NCBI RefSeq assembly: GCF_037076425.1
Contig: NZ_AP028127.1
Location: forward strand, 1,673,501 to 1,737,500
Direction of reading: 5' to 3'
Origin: Turicibacter faecis
Lineage (GTDB): Bacteria; Bacillota_I; Bacilli_A; MOL361; Turicibacteraceae
Length of the DNA: 64,000 nt
Below are positions 1 to 8,260 of the stretch, in pieces. The position numbers and the translations under genes are program-made. Positions within the stretch are counted from its first letter, which is position 1. Each line of letters begins with the position of its first letter. Under the pieces are notes generated by a model. It saw nothing but the letters and a program-made list of their open reading frames with translations, was not told where the DNA came from and searched no databases.

Positions 1-811
1 TATAAGGAGCGTCAACACTTAGGACCGCATTTTCCTCATATTTTAACTTCAACCAGCTCGTCTCATCATGTAATCGGTGGTTAATTTGAAACGTGTTAAA
101 ATATCCACGATAAAAATTATCCTCCAAGGAATGATTCCTAAATCTAATAATTTTATTTGGTAAATCCACATTTGTATACATTCTTTTCTGTAATAAAAAC
201 CGTTGAAATAGGAAATAAATTTGTTTATTGTACTTAATCGTCGAATAAACAAGAAATGACATAACGAGATAGATTTGTCGAAAATCGTTAAAAAATGTTA
301 TGGCCATAAAAAGAACAATTAAGACTATATTTATTATCTTCATTATCTTTAAAACTACCTTATACGGAAAATAACAACACAAAAACGCATTTAATAACCG
401 GCTTCCATCTAAAGGTGGTAATGGTGTCAAATTAAAAAAGATAACAAACAACTGACTTCCTATCGCATAATCATACAGCGTTAAATTAACATATGGACTT
501 ATCCTTTCACGGGCTAGAATTAAGAGTAAAAAACAAAGAAAATTAAAAACAATTCCCCCGCTACTTACAACAAAATCTTCCACATTCGATTTATTTAATT
601 CTCCCTGGAATTCCATAATGCCTCCGAAGGCAAAGAATTTTATTCGTTCAAACCTCCAGTTATAAAAAGCGGCCATCATTAGATGACCACACTCATGAAC
701 TAAAATAGTTAGAGTAAATATAATATATTCATTTAAATATCCAAGAAAAATTGCGAGTAAGGTCATCGCATAAAAAGAAGGATCAAACTTTATTCGTTTT
801 GGACGCATCAT
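1..811 (-). CDS. spoIVFB: SpoIVFB-like M50 intramembrane metalloprotease (3' end cut by window)
   Basis: The reading frame is open from the ATG at 811 (a second ATG follows directly) to the window edge, giving 270 visible residues, so only a short C-terminus is missing if it matches the roughly 290-residue Bacillus protein. The zinc motif HECGH lies at residues 39-43 in the first membrane segments, and the third-ligand motif NLTPLPPLDG ends near residue 136; both define M50B site-2 proteases. A strong Shine-Dalgarno sequence (AGGGGGG) sits 5 bases before the start. It directly follows a spoIVFA-like gene, as in Bacillus, where SpoIVFB cleaves pro-sigma-K in the outer forespore membrane under control of SpoIVFA. 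The sporulation role is inferred from this pairing plus the motifs. A generic M50 protease is the alternative. Confidence 0.88.
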   Translation of the reverse strand, partial: MMRPKRIKFDPSFYAMTLLAIFLGYLNEYIIFTLTILVHECGHLMMAAFYNWRFERIKFFAFGGIMEFQGELNKSNVEDFVVSSGGIVFNFLCFLLLILARERISPYVNLTLYDYAIGSQLFVIFFNLTPLPPLDGSRLLNAFLCCYFPYKVVLKIMKIINIVLIVLFMAITFFNDFRQIYLVMSFLVYSTIKYNKQIYFLFQRFLLQKRMYTNVDLPNKIIRFRNHSLEDNFYRGYFNTFQINHRLHDETSWLKLKYEENAVLSVDAPY

Positions 812-824
812 TAAGCCCCCCTAT

Positions 825-1616
825 TTATTGCAATGATTTTAAGTAATCCATAATATCTTGGTACTCTCCCTCCTCATTTTTTAATGATAAATAATAAAAC
901 GCCTCTTCTTCAAAATCTGTCCCCGGTAGCTCTAAAACCGAACCAACGCCAAGCTCGTCACCCGCCTTAATGTGTTGATACTGACTAACTCCCCTATTTT
1001 CTAAAAAGCCAATCGTTAGGACCCATTCATCTGGTAGTTGGACATTAACATAATTACCTATCTTCTCATCGACACCTAAGTTCAAAACAATTCCCGATAC
1101 AAAGCTTCTAATCGATTCTGTCCGTTTAGCCTGAATCACCACTCCATCTTCGTAGTCCTTTAAAGCCACATTATTAGTCGCCTTTTTAATCGCCTTTTTC
1201 AAATTAAACTCTGTATCTTTTTCATCGTTAGACGCCACCTGATTTCCTGACTCATCCATGGTTGATGATACGCCACCATTCACTGCCGCTACCTCTTCAT
1301 CGCTCGGTAATTTAAATTCAAACGGCAACATATTTGACAAGAAGTTCTGATACATTTTTTCGTATTTGGCAAATGGAAAATTTCCCATGACCGAACTCTT
1401 TACAGTCTCGTACATCGTTGTGTTTGGAAGCTTTTGAATAACTAAGATTCCCATTAACACACATAAACAAATCATCGATTGACACATAAAACGTCTAATG
1501 AACCACGTTCCTTCATCTTCCTTTCTCCTTTGTCTATAATAAGCAGCAGAATGCTGAATCTGCTTATTACCATGAGCCGATCGATAAGATGAATGCTTTT
1601 TTTTATAATTGGCCAC
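825..1616 (-). CDS. spoIVFA: SpoIVFA-like stage IV sporulation protein
   Basis: 263 residues, close to the 264 of Bacillus SpoIVFA. It has a basic, polar N-terminus of about 40 residues, one membrane segment near residues 44-63, an acidic and polar linker, and a C-terminal domain (about 155-263) resembling a degenerate LytM/M23 fold without the usual zinc-binding HxH motif. The order mreC-mreD-spoIVFA-spoIVFB matches Bacillus except that minC and minD are missing between mreD and this gene. In Bacillus the protein anchors and inhibits SpoIVFB until a forespore signal arrives. Only 13 bases separate it from spoIVFB, so the two are very likely co-transcribed. A terminator lies upstream between it and mreD, so it probably has its own, perhaps mother-cell specific, promoter; I could not place one. 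Assignment rests on architecture and synteny. Confidence 0.75.
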   Translation of the reverse strand: MANYKKKHSSYRSAHGNKQIQHSAAYYRQRRKEDEGTWFIRRFMCQSMICLCVLMGILVIQKLPNTTMYETVKSSVMGNFPFAKYEKMYQNFLSNMLPFEFKLPSDEEVAAVNGGVSSTMDESGNQVASNDEKDTEFNLKKAIKKATNNVALKDYEDGVVIQAKRTESIRSFVSGIVLNLGVDEKIGNYVNVQLPDEWVLTIGFLENRGVSQYQHIKAGDELGVGSVLELPGTDFEEEAFYYLSLKNEEGEYQDIMDYLKSLQ

Positions 1617-1727
1617 GATATTTCCCCCTCACTTTTTTCATCTGTGCGACTTGTTCATTGCATCATATGAGTATAGCGTAAAAGTTAGAACATTCGAGAG
1701 AGGCTTGCACTCTTTTTACAATCGACA

Positions 1728-1785
1728 GAAAAAAAACGAACCCTCAACAATTAGTTTTTTTAGTCTAATCGTCGGGGGTCCGCTC
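1728..1785 (-). terminator. Terminator after mreCD
   Basis: Read on the minus strand, a long stem (ACCCCCGACGATTAG against CTAATTGTTGAGGGT) closes an A-rich loop and is followed by TTCG and a run of eight T. Several pairs are G-U and work only in the minus-strand RNA, which fixes the direction. It would end the mreCD transcript before spoIVFA. Confidence 0.75.
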
Positions 1786-1804
1786 AAGATTCGTTTCTTT
1801 TTAG

Positions 1805-2323
1805 TTAAAAATCATTCAAAACCTTTTTTTGATAAATTTTAAATTGAAATTTCAACATGGGGTAGAGAACAATCGTCACTAGCATATTAAAAAAAGCCGT
1901 TGGAATTAAAATATATTTGATAAAAGTCCACGTTGACATATTAGTTGCTTTCATCGTATTCACAATAAAATAAACGATGGATTCCTCTCCCATAACCAAG
2001 ATAGCGACCATCGCCATCATCGACAGCAAATTAATCGGCATGGTTTGAGAAACAAACCTCACCATAATAAACGTTAGAATAGGAAACAAACAAGTATATA
2101 AACCAATTAAATCCGCGTAACACACATCATAAAGAAAGCCGAAAATAAAAGCGAAAATAAAAGGTCTAATTCCCTTATCATAAAAAGTAAAAAAAGCTAA
2201 ACAGATTAAAAAGACATTGGGAATTGCCCGGTAATAGCTAACAATAGGGTCAATGGGCAAAAAACTGACTAATAGATTATCCATGACAAAACAGGTCACA
2301 AACGTAATAATTAATCTACTCAT
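1805..2323 (-). CDS. mreD: Rod shape-determining protein MreD
   Basis: 172 residues, the usual MreD length, made almost entirely of hydrophobic segments (about five or six membrane spans). MreD is an integral membrane part of the elongasome that links MreC and the lateral wall synthesis enzymes. The start overlaps the end of mreC by 8 bases, so translation is coupled. It is followed by a strong terminator. Sequence conservation in MreD is low across families, so the call leans on position behind mreC, size and topology. Confidence 0.88.
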   Translation of the reverse strand: MSRLIITFVTCFVMDNLLVSFLPIDPIVSYYRAIPNVFLICLAFFTFYDKGIRPFIFAFIFGFLYDVCYADLIGLYTCLFPILTFIMVRFVSQTMPINLLSMMAMVAILVMGEESIVYFIVNTMKATNMSTWTFIKYILIPTAFFNMLVTIVLYPMLKFQFKIYQKKVLNDF

Positions 2324-3167
2324 GATCTATCGTCACCGCCTCACGCGCTACAACAATTACATAATCCATATTATCGTAATTTTTTTCTCCTTTTAAGTAC
2401 AACGTTTGGGTTAATCCATCTTTACTAACCTCTATGCGATCCACGTAACCGATTAAAAGTGATTTAGGATATACACCACCTAATCCACTCGTAATTACCT
2501 TATCCCCTTTATCCACTTTTACATCTTTTGATACCTGAGTCATCACTAATTCGTCAGTTGTATAATCATAACCTTCCACGGTTCCAATAGAACCCTCTTT
2601 CCCATCGATAATAGCCGAAACTTTACTTCCAAAATCTTGATTCTTAATTAACTTAACTTTAGATGAAAAATCAGTAACTGAGATAATTTTACCAATGAGA
2701 AATCCCTCTTTTGATAACACGGCCATATTCTCTTTCATCCCCTGTTTACTTCCTTTATTAATAAAAATAAAGTCGTGCCACTGGTCAACATTACGCATCA
2801 CCGTTGTCGCATTAATCGTTTCATACGCAACTAAAGACGTTCCCGTCTGTTGTAAATCTTCTAATGAAGCCAACTGTTCCTCTAACTGATGCGTATAAAC
2901 CTCTAATGATTCGTACTGATACATCTGTTGTTTTAACATTTTATTCTCTTCGTATGTATGAAAGAGGTCATTCAAATTGACAAAGAAACGTTTGAAGCCC
3001 TCAACTATTCCCGTATAACCGGTTTGAACAACAACCATCCCATCCTTAATCAATCGCTGAGGAATAGACCCACGAGTCTCCTGATGCATCGTATATCCAA
3101 CCGTAATAAACGTCATAAATACTAAAACAATAATCAAAAATACCTTTAAATGATTAACACCCTTCAT
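2316..3167 (-). CDS. mreC: Cell shape-determining protein MreC
   Basis: 283 residues with the MreC layout: a short cytoplasmic end, one membrane anchor near residues 8-26, a coiled coil near 65-105, then the two beta-domains (about 115-275) with conserved stretches such as INKGSKQGMKENM and ITSGLGGVYPKSL. MreC is the periplasm-facing or wall-facing scaffold of the elongation complex, working with MreD encoded next. In Bacillus mreB lies directly upstream; here the upstream genes are a GNAT acetyltransferase and a DUF1622 protein in the opposite direction, so mreB must be elsewhere or absent. The proposed start is preceded by AGGATGTGG, a modest ribosome binding site. Confidence 0.93.
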   Translation of the reverse strand: MKGVNHLKVFLIIVLVFMTFITVGYTMHQETRGSIPQRLIKDGMVVVQTGYTGIVEGFKRFFVNLNDLFHTYEENKMLKQQMYQYESLEVYTHQLEEQLASLEDLQQTGTSLVAYETINATTVMRNVDQWHDFIFINKGSKQGMKENMAVLSKEGFLIGKIISVTDFSSKVKLIKNQDFGSKVSAIIDGKEGSIGTVEGYDYTTDELVMTQVSKDVKVDKGDKVITSGLGGVYPKSLLIGYVDRIEVSKDGLTQTLYLKGEKNYDNMDYVIVVAREAVTIDHE

Positions 3168-3330
3168 TTAACCACATCCTACGTCTTTACAATAATCTAA
3201 TCCATATTGCCTATTATATATAATTGATAAGTCTGAAACAAGAGCCTTTCCTCACATAAAACGTCATAAATAATGTTTTTCACACAATTTACATGAGATC
3301 GAGGCGAGGTTAAAAAAGAAGTATCTCCTT

Positions 3331-3891
3331 TTATTTAAAATCCTTTTTTAAAATGAAGTAAGTCTCGCAATCTACCCATCCACGCCTTTCAGTCAACACG
3401 GCACGACGAATATATTTATCACGCGTCATTCCAATCTTTTGCATCACTCGCTCAGAAGCTTTATTCAAAACATCATACTTCGCTGTCACTACATCAACTC
3501 CCACATCAAAAAAGGCAAAGCTTAATACACAATGGGCGGCTTCAGTAGCTAACCCCTTATTCCAATAATTTTTTGCTAAACAATATCCTAACTCGCAATA
3601 AAACTTTCTTCCTCGTCGATGAAATTGAAAAAGTGAGATTGAACCAATCACTTCTTGATTTTCACGATCAACAATCGCCCATTGGTAGGTATCCTTTAAT
3701 TGATAGGCCCGCTCCCAACTTTCTAAAATGCGTTGCGTCATCTCTACGTTTTCATGCGGCGCCCAAGCCACAAACTTTGCCACCTCTTCATCACTACTCC
3801 AATTATTAAATACCATCTGAGCATCACTCACCTCAAAGCGTCTTAAATATAACCTCGGCGTGTGTAATGGACATGTTCCTATATGCTTCAT
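3331..3891 (-). CDS. GNAT family N-acetyltransferase (RimJ/RimL type)
   Basis: 186 residues. The N-terminus (TPRLYLRRFEVSDAQMVF) is the typical RimJ/RimL-like beginning, and LGYCLAKNYWNKGLATEAA near residues 105-123 is the acetyl-CoA binding region with the GLATEA signature. NKASERVMQKIGM near the C-terminus is the usual final motif of this subfamily. It would transfer an acetyl group from acetyl-CoA to an amine, perhaps a protein N-terminus or small molecule; the substrate cannot be read from sequence. It sits where mreB lies in Bacillus, upstream of mreC with a 163-base gap, and looks like a separate transcription unit. Confidence 0.85.
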   Translation of the reverse strand: MKHIGTCPLHTPRLYLRRFEVSDAQMVFNNWSSDEEVAKFVAWAPHENVEMTQRILESWERAYQLKDTYQWAIVDRENQEVIGSISLFQFHRRGRKFYCELGYCLAKNYWNKGLATEAAHCVLSFAFFDVGVDVVTAKYDVLNKASERVMQKIGMTRDKYIRRAVLTERRGWVDCETYFILKKDFK

Positions 3892-4205
3892 TTAAAACTC
3901 TCCCCTCTAAACATGACATCCATGAAAGTTTCTCACTCATCATAAAATTTATGACTATAAACAATCCAAATTCCTATATAAACGTTAAAATGAGATTTCC
4001 ATCAATCACATCATTTTATATTCTATGCCAAACGTGGGCATTCAACCATCAATATTACCTCTTCCTCTAAATAAATAAGCCCCCCCTCTTCTTCCGTCCA
4101 CTAATAGCTACTTTTATTTCTATAACTATAAATTTATCGTATAAACACTTTTTATAATAGGAAAACTATGACTAAGATTCGATTATCTTGGGAAGGAATA
4201 ACTGT
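3892..4205. other. Intergenic region between divergent GNAT and DUF1622 genes
   Basis: This 314-base AT-rich stretch must hold the promoters of the two divergent genes. A TATAAT lies at 4153-4158 on the plus strand, 47 bases before the DUF1622 start, but no convincing -35 hexamer is placed in front of it. I see no small gene with a ribosome binding site. Confidence 0.4.
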
Positions 4206-4559
4206 ATGTCACCATTGGAACATTTTATTGAACAATTTTTACCTTATATTATTCAAATCCTTGAAGCCATGGGCATTTTCATCATTACGCTCGGCGCATT
4301 CCGTGCGTTCTATCATTACATGAAAACACTTATTTTCAAGGACCATTATCCGACAAAACACCAATTTGCTAACTCAATGGCAACCGGTCTTGAGTTTAAA
4401 TTAGCAGCCGAGATTTTAAAAACAGTACTTATCCAAAGTCTTAATGAACTTATCATTCTCGGATCTATTTTCCTACTTCGTGTCCTGATGACCATTGTTA
4501 TTGAATGGGAAATTCGTCAGGATGAAAAACAGAAGCACCTTCATGAAAACAAAGAATAA
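4206..4559 (+). CDS. DUF1622 family small membrane protein
   Basis: 117 residues from the ATG at 4206, chosen because GGAAGG at 4191-4196 is well placed before it; the frame could open 18 bases earlier with TTG, but that codon lies ahead of the ribosome binding site. Three membrane segments are visible near residues 12-32, 60-77 and 83-101, and the pattern ANSMATGLEFKLAAEILKT is typical of DUF1622 proteins. The function of the family is unknown. The gene stands alone on the plus strand between radC and the GNAT gene and ends at a terminator shared with radC. Confidence 0.8.
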   Translation: MSPLEHFIEQFLPYIIQILEAMGIFIITLGAFRAFYHYMKTLIFKDHYPTKHQFANSMATGLEFKLAAEILKTVLIQSLNELIILGSIFLLRVLMTIVIEWEIRQDEKQKHLHENKE

Positions 4560-4562
4560 AAA

Positions 4563-4614
4563 GAAAACTCGTAGCGATTATCTCACTGAATAGTGATTAA
4601 CCTACGAGTTTCTT
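4563..4614. terminator. Bidirectional terminator between DUF1622 gene and radC
   Basis: An outer stem AACTCGTAG/CTACGAGTT encloses a smaller hairpin TCACT-GAAT-AGTGA. A-rich and T-rich flanks on both sides suit termination of the two convergent genes. Confidence 0.75.
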
Positions 4615-4617
4615 TCA

Positions 4618-5301
4618 TTAAAGATATCCTTTTTCCTTTAAACTTGTAAATTGATTATCTCCAATAATAAGATGATCAAGCAATCTAATTCCTATCAATT
4701 CCCCTGCCTCATACAACCGATGGGTTAGCTGAATGTCTTGTTGAGATGGGGTGGCATCCCCACTCGGATGATTATGAGCACAAATAACAGAAGCAGATGA
4801 TCGCTTAATCGCCTCTTTAAAAACCTCCCTCGGATGAACAATAGCCTTATTTAAGGATCCAATAAAAATCGTCTTCTGACCAATAATATAATTTTTAGTA
4901 TCCAAAAATAAGACAATAAAATGTTCTTGTGTTAAATGTTTCATATCTGCTGCTAAAAAAGAGACACAATCCTCAGGAGACAAAATAGAATCTTGTTTAA
5001 TATGACTCGCTTTACTAATTCGTTTTCCAAGTTCGATACTTGCCAAAATCTGAATAGCCTTGCTTTCCCCGATTCCCTGAATACTCATTAACTCTTCAAC
5101 CGTCATTTCATTTAGAAACTTCAAGCCCTCAGACTGCCTTAAAAGTTTCTGCGCGATAGCTAATGCCGATTGACCTTTACTTCCCGTTCGAAGTAAAATG
5201 GCCAACAATTCTGCATTAGATAAATAATGTGCGCCCTCCAATAATAATCGCTCTCTCGGTCGTTCTTCGTAGGGTAAATCACGGATCATAAACGATTCCA
5301 T
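4618..5301 (-). CDS. radC: DNA repair protein RadC (JAB/MPN domain)
   Basis: 227 residues. Residues 1-100 hold the helix-hairpin-helix region (SIQGIGESKAIQIL) and residues about 105-227 the JAB-type metalloprotease-like domain with the zinc motif HNHPSGDATPS followed by D. The family is named RadC but its role in repair is disputed; the fold suggests a metal-dependent hydrolase. In Bacillus it sits between spoIIB/maf and mreB, which agrees with the SPOR-domain gene just upstream here. Start ATG is preceded by AGGATGTG 9 bases upstream. Confidence 0.93.
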   Translation of the reverse strand: MESFMIRDLPYEERPRERLLLEGAHYLSNAELLAILLRTGSKGQSALAIAQKLLRQSEGLKFLNEMTVEELMSIQGIGESKAIQILASIELGKRISKASHIKQDSILSPEDCVSFLAADMKHLTQEHFIVLFLDTKNYIIGQKTIFIGSLNKAIVHPREVFKEAIKRSSASVICAHNHPSGDATPSQQDIQLTHRLYEAGELIGIRLLDHLIIGDNQFTSLKEKGYL

Positions 5302-5324
5302 TTTGAATTAATCACATCCTATTC

Positions 5325-6017
5325 TTATCCATTTAACCATTGATAAATTTCTAATAACATCTTTTGTCGCTCAGGCGAGTTTGCTTCAAAAGATGAGGTA
5401 GCGAGTGTCACATAGTACCCCCAGATATGCATCTCATCATCTGTAAACGTTTGGATAAACTCTGCATCCATCTCATATGGCCGTTGTTTAACTGCCTGAA
5501 CAAAGTAATTCCATTTTAAGTCATCTAGAGGAACCTCAACTTCCTTGATAAAGGAGTCAATTTTCTTTTCTGTTAGCTGTTCCTTAACCGGTGCTAGACT
5601 ATCCTTTGTCCCGCCAATATAAGAAAATACCGAGTATTTTCCATCCACCTTTAAAATTCCATAATTGTAACCAATTTGTTTTAACTCCCCTGCCAGGTTC
5701 AACACATTATCATATGTTTCATAAACCCCATGCTGCATAATAAAAATTTTATTTTCAGCAACCTTTTCTTCCTTTTTATCTTTTTTATCGCCGTCCTTAC
5801 TCGCTTCCTTTTCTTCTTGTGAATCACTTGCAGGATTTGTCTCATCATTCTTAACTTCTACGACTTCTTTTGAATCATCCGTACGAACTAAGAACGTATC
5901 AAGTGCCTTCCCAAACGACAATCCTAGCACCGTAAAAATCACTGTTAATAAAATAAACGGCCGTGCCTTTTTAAAATCAATCTTCGAAATAATAGTCTTT
6001 AATTTCTTTCCTTTCAT
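5325..6017 (-). CDS. spoIIB: SPOR-domain membrane protein, probable SpoIIB
   Basis: 230 residues from the ATG at 6017, preceded by GGTGGG at a 6-base distance; an in-frame GTG 24 bases earlier is less likely. Order: basic N-terminus, membrane anchor near residues 22-40, a Lys/Glu/Asp-rich charged linker (about 50-90), and a SPOR-like fold near 90-165 (KIFIMQHGVYETYDNV with a later DGKYSVFSYIGG strand), then a helical tail. SPOR domains bind denuded glycans at division septa. In Bacillus the gene between folC and radC is spoIIB, a SPOR-domain protein that helps septal wall thinning at engulfment; position plus architecture support the same role. Sequence identity cannot be measured here, so the name is an inference. 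Confidence 0.6.
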   Translation of the reverse strand: MKGKKLKTIISKIDFKKARPFILLTVIFTVLGLSFGKALDTFLVRTDDSKEVVEVKNDETNPASDSQEEKEASKDGDKKDKKEEKVAENKIFIMQHGVYETYDNVLNLAGELKQIGYNYGILKVDGKYSVFSYIGGTKDSLAPVKEQLTEKKIDSFIKEVEVPLDDLKWNYFVQAVKQRPYEMDAEFIQTFTDDEMHIWGYYVTLATSSFEANSPERQKMLLEIYQWLNG

Positions 6018-6117
6018 CTCATTCCCACCTATCATCTTCACTCATTACTTCTAATATTACTACGTCTATATTGTTGTTTCATCATATCAGATGACAATCA
6101 AGAAAATTGTCTAAATC

Positions 6118-7404
6118 TCAAGCACATACTAATTTTCGCACCTCTGAAATAAAGTACAATGATCCTGTAATGACTAAGCAATCCCCCTCGCCAAGTCTTC
6201 CCATTACAGATTCAGTCAACCCTTTAAAATCTTCCTCATAGCTAGCATTTGATCGATTAAACAACTCATATTGCGCACGTGCTGACTGGGCACGCGGATA
6301 ATCAAAGGTCGTAAAATAGACCTCATCGGCCACATCAGCCAAAAATTTGAACATTTCATGAGCATCCTTATCCTTAAGAATACTTACGATAAAGATCTTT
6401 CGTTTCATAGGATAAAGTTTCGAAAGGGTCTCACACAAATTTTTCATCCCTTCTACGTTATGCGCCCCGTCTAAAATAACCGGTGGATGTTGTCTCACCC
6501 TCTCAAAACGGCCAGCCCAAAAGGCCAATTTCATCCCCCTATATATATTTACGCTAGAAATATCCCATTTCCTTTTTTCTTTTAAAAATTTAAGGATGGC
6601 GTAAGCTAACGTCGCATTTTTAACCTGATGCTCCCCCTTCATAGATAATTGTACCCTGTTTAGAGAGGGCCAATCAAAAGTAACCCCATTTTCACTTAAG
6701 GAGATTTCGGTCGGTTGATAAAGTTCTAAAGCCTTAATAAGGGGGGATTGACGTTTAGCAGTTACCTCCTCAAATACTTTTAAAACTTCCTGATCTTCTT
6801 CCGTCGTAATAAGTGGCACCCCTTGCTTCACAATCCCTAACTTCTCATAGGCAATTTGAGTCCGTGCAGAGCCCAAGATCTGCTCATGATCCAAACCAAT
6901 ATTTGTAATACCACAAACCATCGGCTTAATCACATTTGTAGCATCTAAACGCCCCCCTAATCCAACTTCATAGATAACCACATCAACGTCGGCCTCTTCA
7001 AAATAAACAAAAGCAAGTAAGGTTATGATCTCAAACTCGGTAAACGGACCTAAATCAGATTGATTTATTAAATCAACAACTGAGTAAATTCGATTCGCAC
7101 ATTTAACAAGGTCTTCATCACTAATCGGTCTTCCATTTAATGAAATACGCTCATTAAACGTCTCAATATACGGAGACGTAAAGGTTCCTACACGATACCC
7201 TGCTTCCTCTAAAACACATCGCAAATAGGTAACCGTCGACCCTTTTCCATTTGTTCCTGCAATATGAATCGTCGGAACCTTTAAATGCGGCTGATTCAAT
7301 TGTTTCAACGCTTCTTTCATTCGAGAAAGTCCCGGACGAATACCAAACCTTAACTGGCCATTAATCCAACCAATAACCTCGCTCCCATGTGTAAACATAA
7401 CCAT
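6118..7404 (-). CDS. folC: Folylpolyglutamate synthase / dihydrofolate synthase FolC
   Basis: About 428 residues, the normal Mur-ligase-family FolC length. The ATP-binding P-loop HIAGTNGKGSTVTYL lies near residue 48, followed by the metal and folate binding region (FTSPYIETFNERI) and the second-domain motif ILDGAHNVEGM near 315. It adds glutamates to folate and, in many bacteria, also joins dihydropteroate to glutamate. AAGGA lies 4 bases before the ATG at 7404; other in-frame starts at 7407 (GTG) and 7398 (ATG) are possible. As in Bacillus it lies downstream of valS, but here a PASTA-domain gene sits between them. Confidence 0.93.
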   Translation of the reverse strand: MVMFTHGSEVIGWINGQLRFGIRPGLSRMKEALKQLNQPHLKVPTIHIAGTNGKGSTVTYLRCVLEEAGYRVGTFTSPYIETFNERISLNGRPISDEDLVKCANRIYSVVDLINQSDLGPFTEFEIITLLAFVYFEEADVDVVIYEVGLGGRLDATNVIKPMVCGITNIGLDHEQILGSARTQIAYEKLGIVKQGVPLITTEEDQEVLKVFEEVTAKRQSPLIKALELYQPTEISLSENGVTFDWPSLNRVQLSMKGEHQVKNATLAYAILKFLKEKRKWDISSVNIYRGMKLAFWAGRFERVRQHPPVILDGAHNVEGMKNLCETLSKLYPMKRKIFIVSILKDKDAHEMFKFLADVADEVYFTTFDYPRAQSARAQYELFNRSNASYEEDFKGLTESVMGRLGEGDCLVITGSLYFISEVRKLVCA

Positions 7405-7542
7405 CACTTCCTTTATTGATATCTAGTTTCGATTAATTTTTATCCGTAAAATCCATTCTACATTCAGACAAGTACACTAAATTTCCTCTTCACTCATCTC
7501 GGGTTAGCGATAAAACATGAAAAGTTTTTTGGGCCCTATATC

Positions 7543-8025
7543 CTATTTTAACGTGACTGAGAGTGTCATTCCCCTTGATAAAACTTCCCCCGCCTTAATC
7601 GTCTGGGATGAAATAATCCCCTCTTCTCCCTTAACCTTAAGATTCAATTCATAATGATTAGCAAATTCCTCGACATCCTTTAAGTTCTTTCCAATAAAGT
7701 CTTCCATGATAGGCCGACCTTTAGAAACCTTCAATGTTAAAATTAATGGATCATTGCTAATTTTTGTTCGTGGTTTAATCGATTGTTCAATGACACAGTT
7801 TTGTATCACATCATAAGAATACTCCAAGTCGTAAATCATTAAAATATTTTCATGATCTTTTTCATACTGCATGACCTTCTTCGTCGACCATCCATGGAAA
7901 TTTGGAATCGTATTGAGTCGGAGCGTTGCACTCACATTCATAAAAAGTGCAACAATAATACCAAGGCTTAATACGAGACAATAAAACCTTGCATTTAGCC
8001 GGTACTTTTTTCTTTTCTTTTTCAT
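7543..8025 (-). CDS. Membrane-anchored PASTA-domain protein
   Basis: 160 residues: a very basic start (MKKKRKKYRLNARF), one membrane or signal-anchor segment near residues 14-33, then two PASTA-like repeats (about 37-105 and 106-160; the second has DFIGKNLKDVEEFAN and ends VLSRGMTLSVTLK). PASTA domains bind peptidoglycan fragments or beta-lactams and usually occur in Ser/Thr kinases or penicillin-binding proteins; here there is no kinase or transpeptidase domain. It would face the cell surface or, in a sporulating cell, the intermembrane space. It lies between valS and folC in the same direction, next to sporulation and wall genes. Exact role unknown. Confidence 0.7.
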   Translation of the reverse strand: MKKKRKKYRLNARFYCLVLSLGIIVALFMNVSATLRLNTIPNFHGWSTKKVMQYEKDHENILMIYDLEYSYDVIQNCVIEQSIKPRTKISNDPLILTLKVSKGRPIMEDFIGKNLKDVEEFANHYELNLKVKGEEGIISSQTIKAGEVLSRGMTLSVTLK

Positions 8026-8218
8026 ACCCTCACATCCTTATTCATTTAATTAGTTATCTTTTTAGTCATAAAGCGAAACTCACTTTCTACATCCTTTTCC
8101 TTTAATCATTATTTAAAAGGTTTTTTCTTATAAAAATATAGTCAGACTTATCTATAATTTTATCAACTAATGTAGCATTTTTAAAGGACTTCCCAACCTT
8201 TCTACCTGATTCATACAA

Positions 8219-8256
8219 AAAAAGCCTTCGGTCAATGACCGAAAGCTTTTTTTGTA
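8219..8256 (-). terminator. valS terminator
   Basis: On the minus strand AAAGCTTTCGGTC-ATT-GACCGAAGGCTTT is followed by a run of T, a classic intrinsic terminator just after the valS stop codon. Confidence 0.9.
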
Positions 8257-8260
8257 AAAA

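Noticed and set aside
3867..4070. 67-codon frame between the GNAT and DUF1622 genes
   Set aside because: It begins inside the GNAT gene on the opposite strand and lacks a ribosome binding site and recognisable composition.
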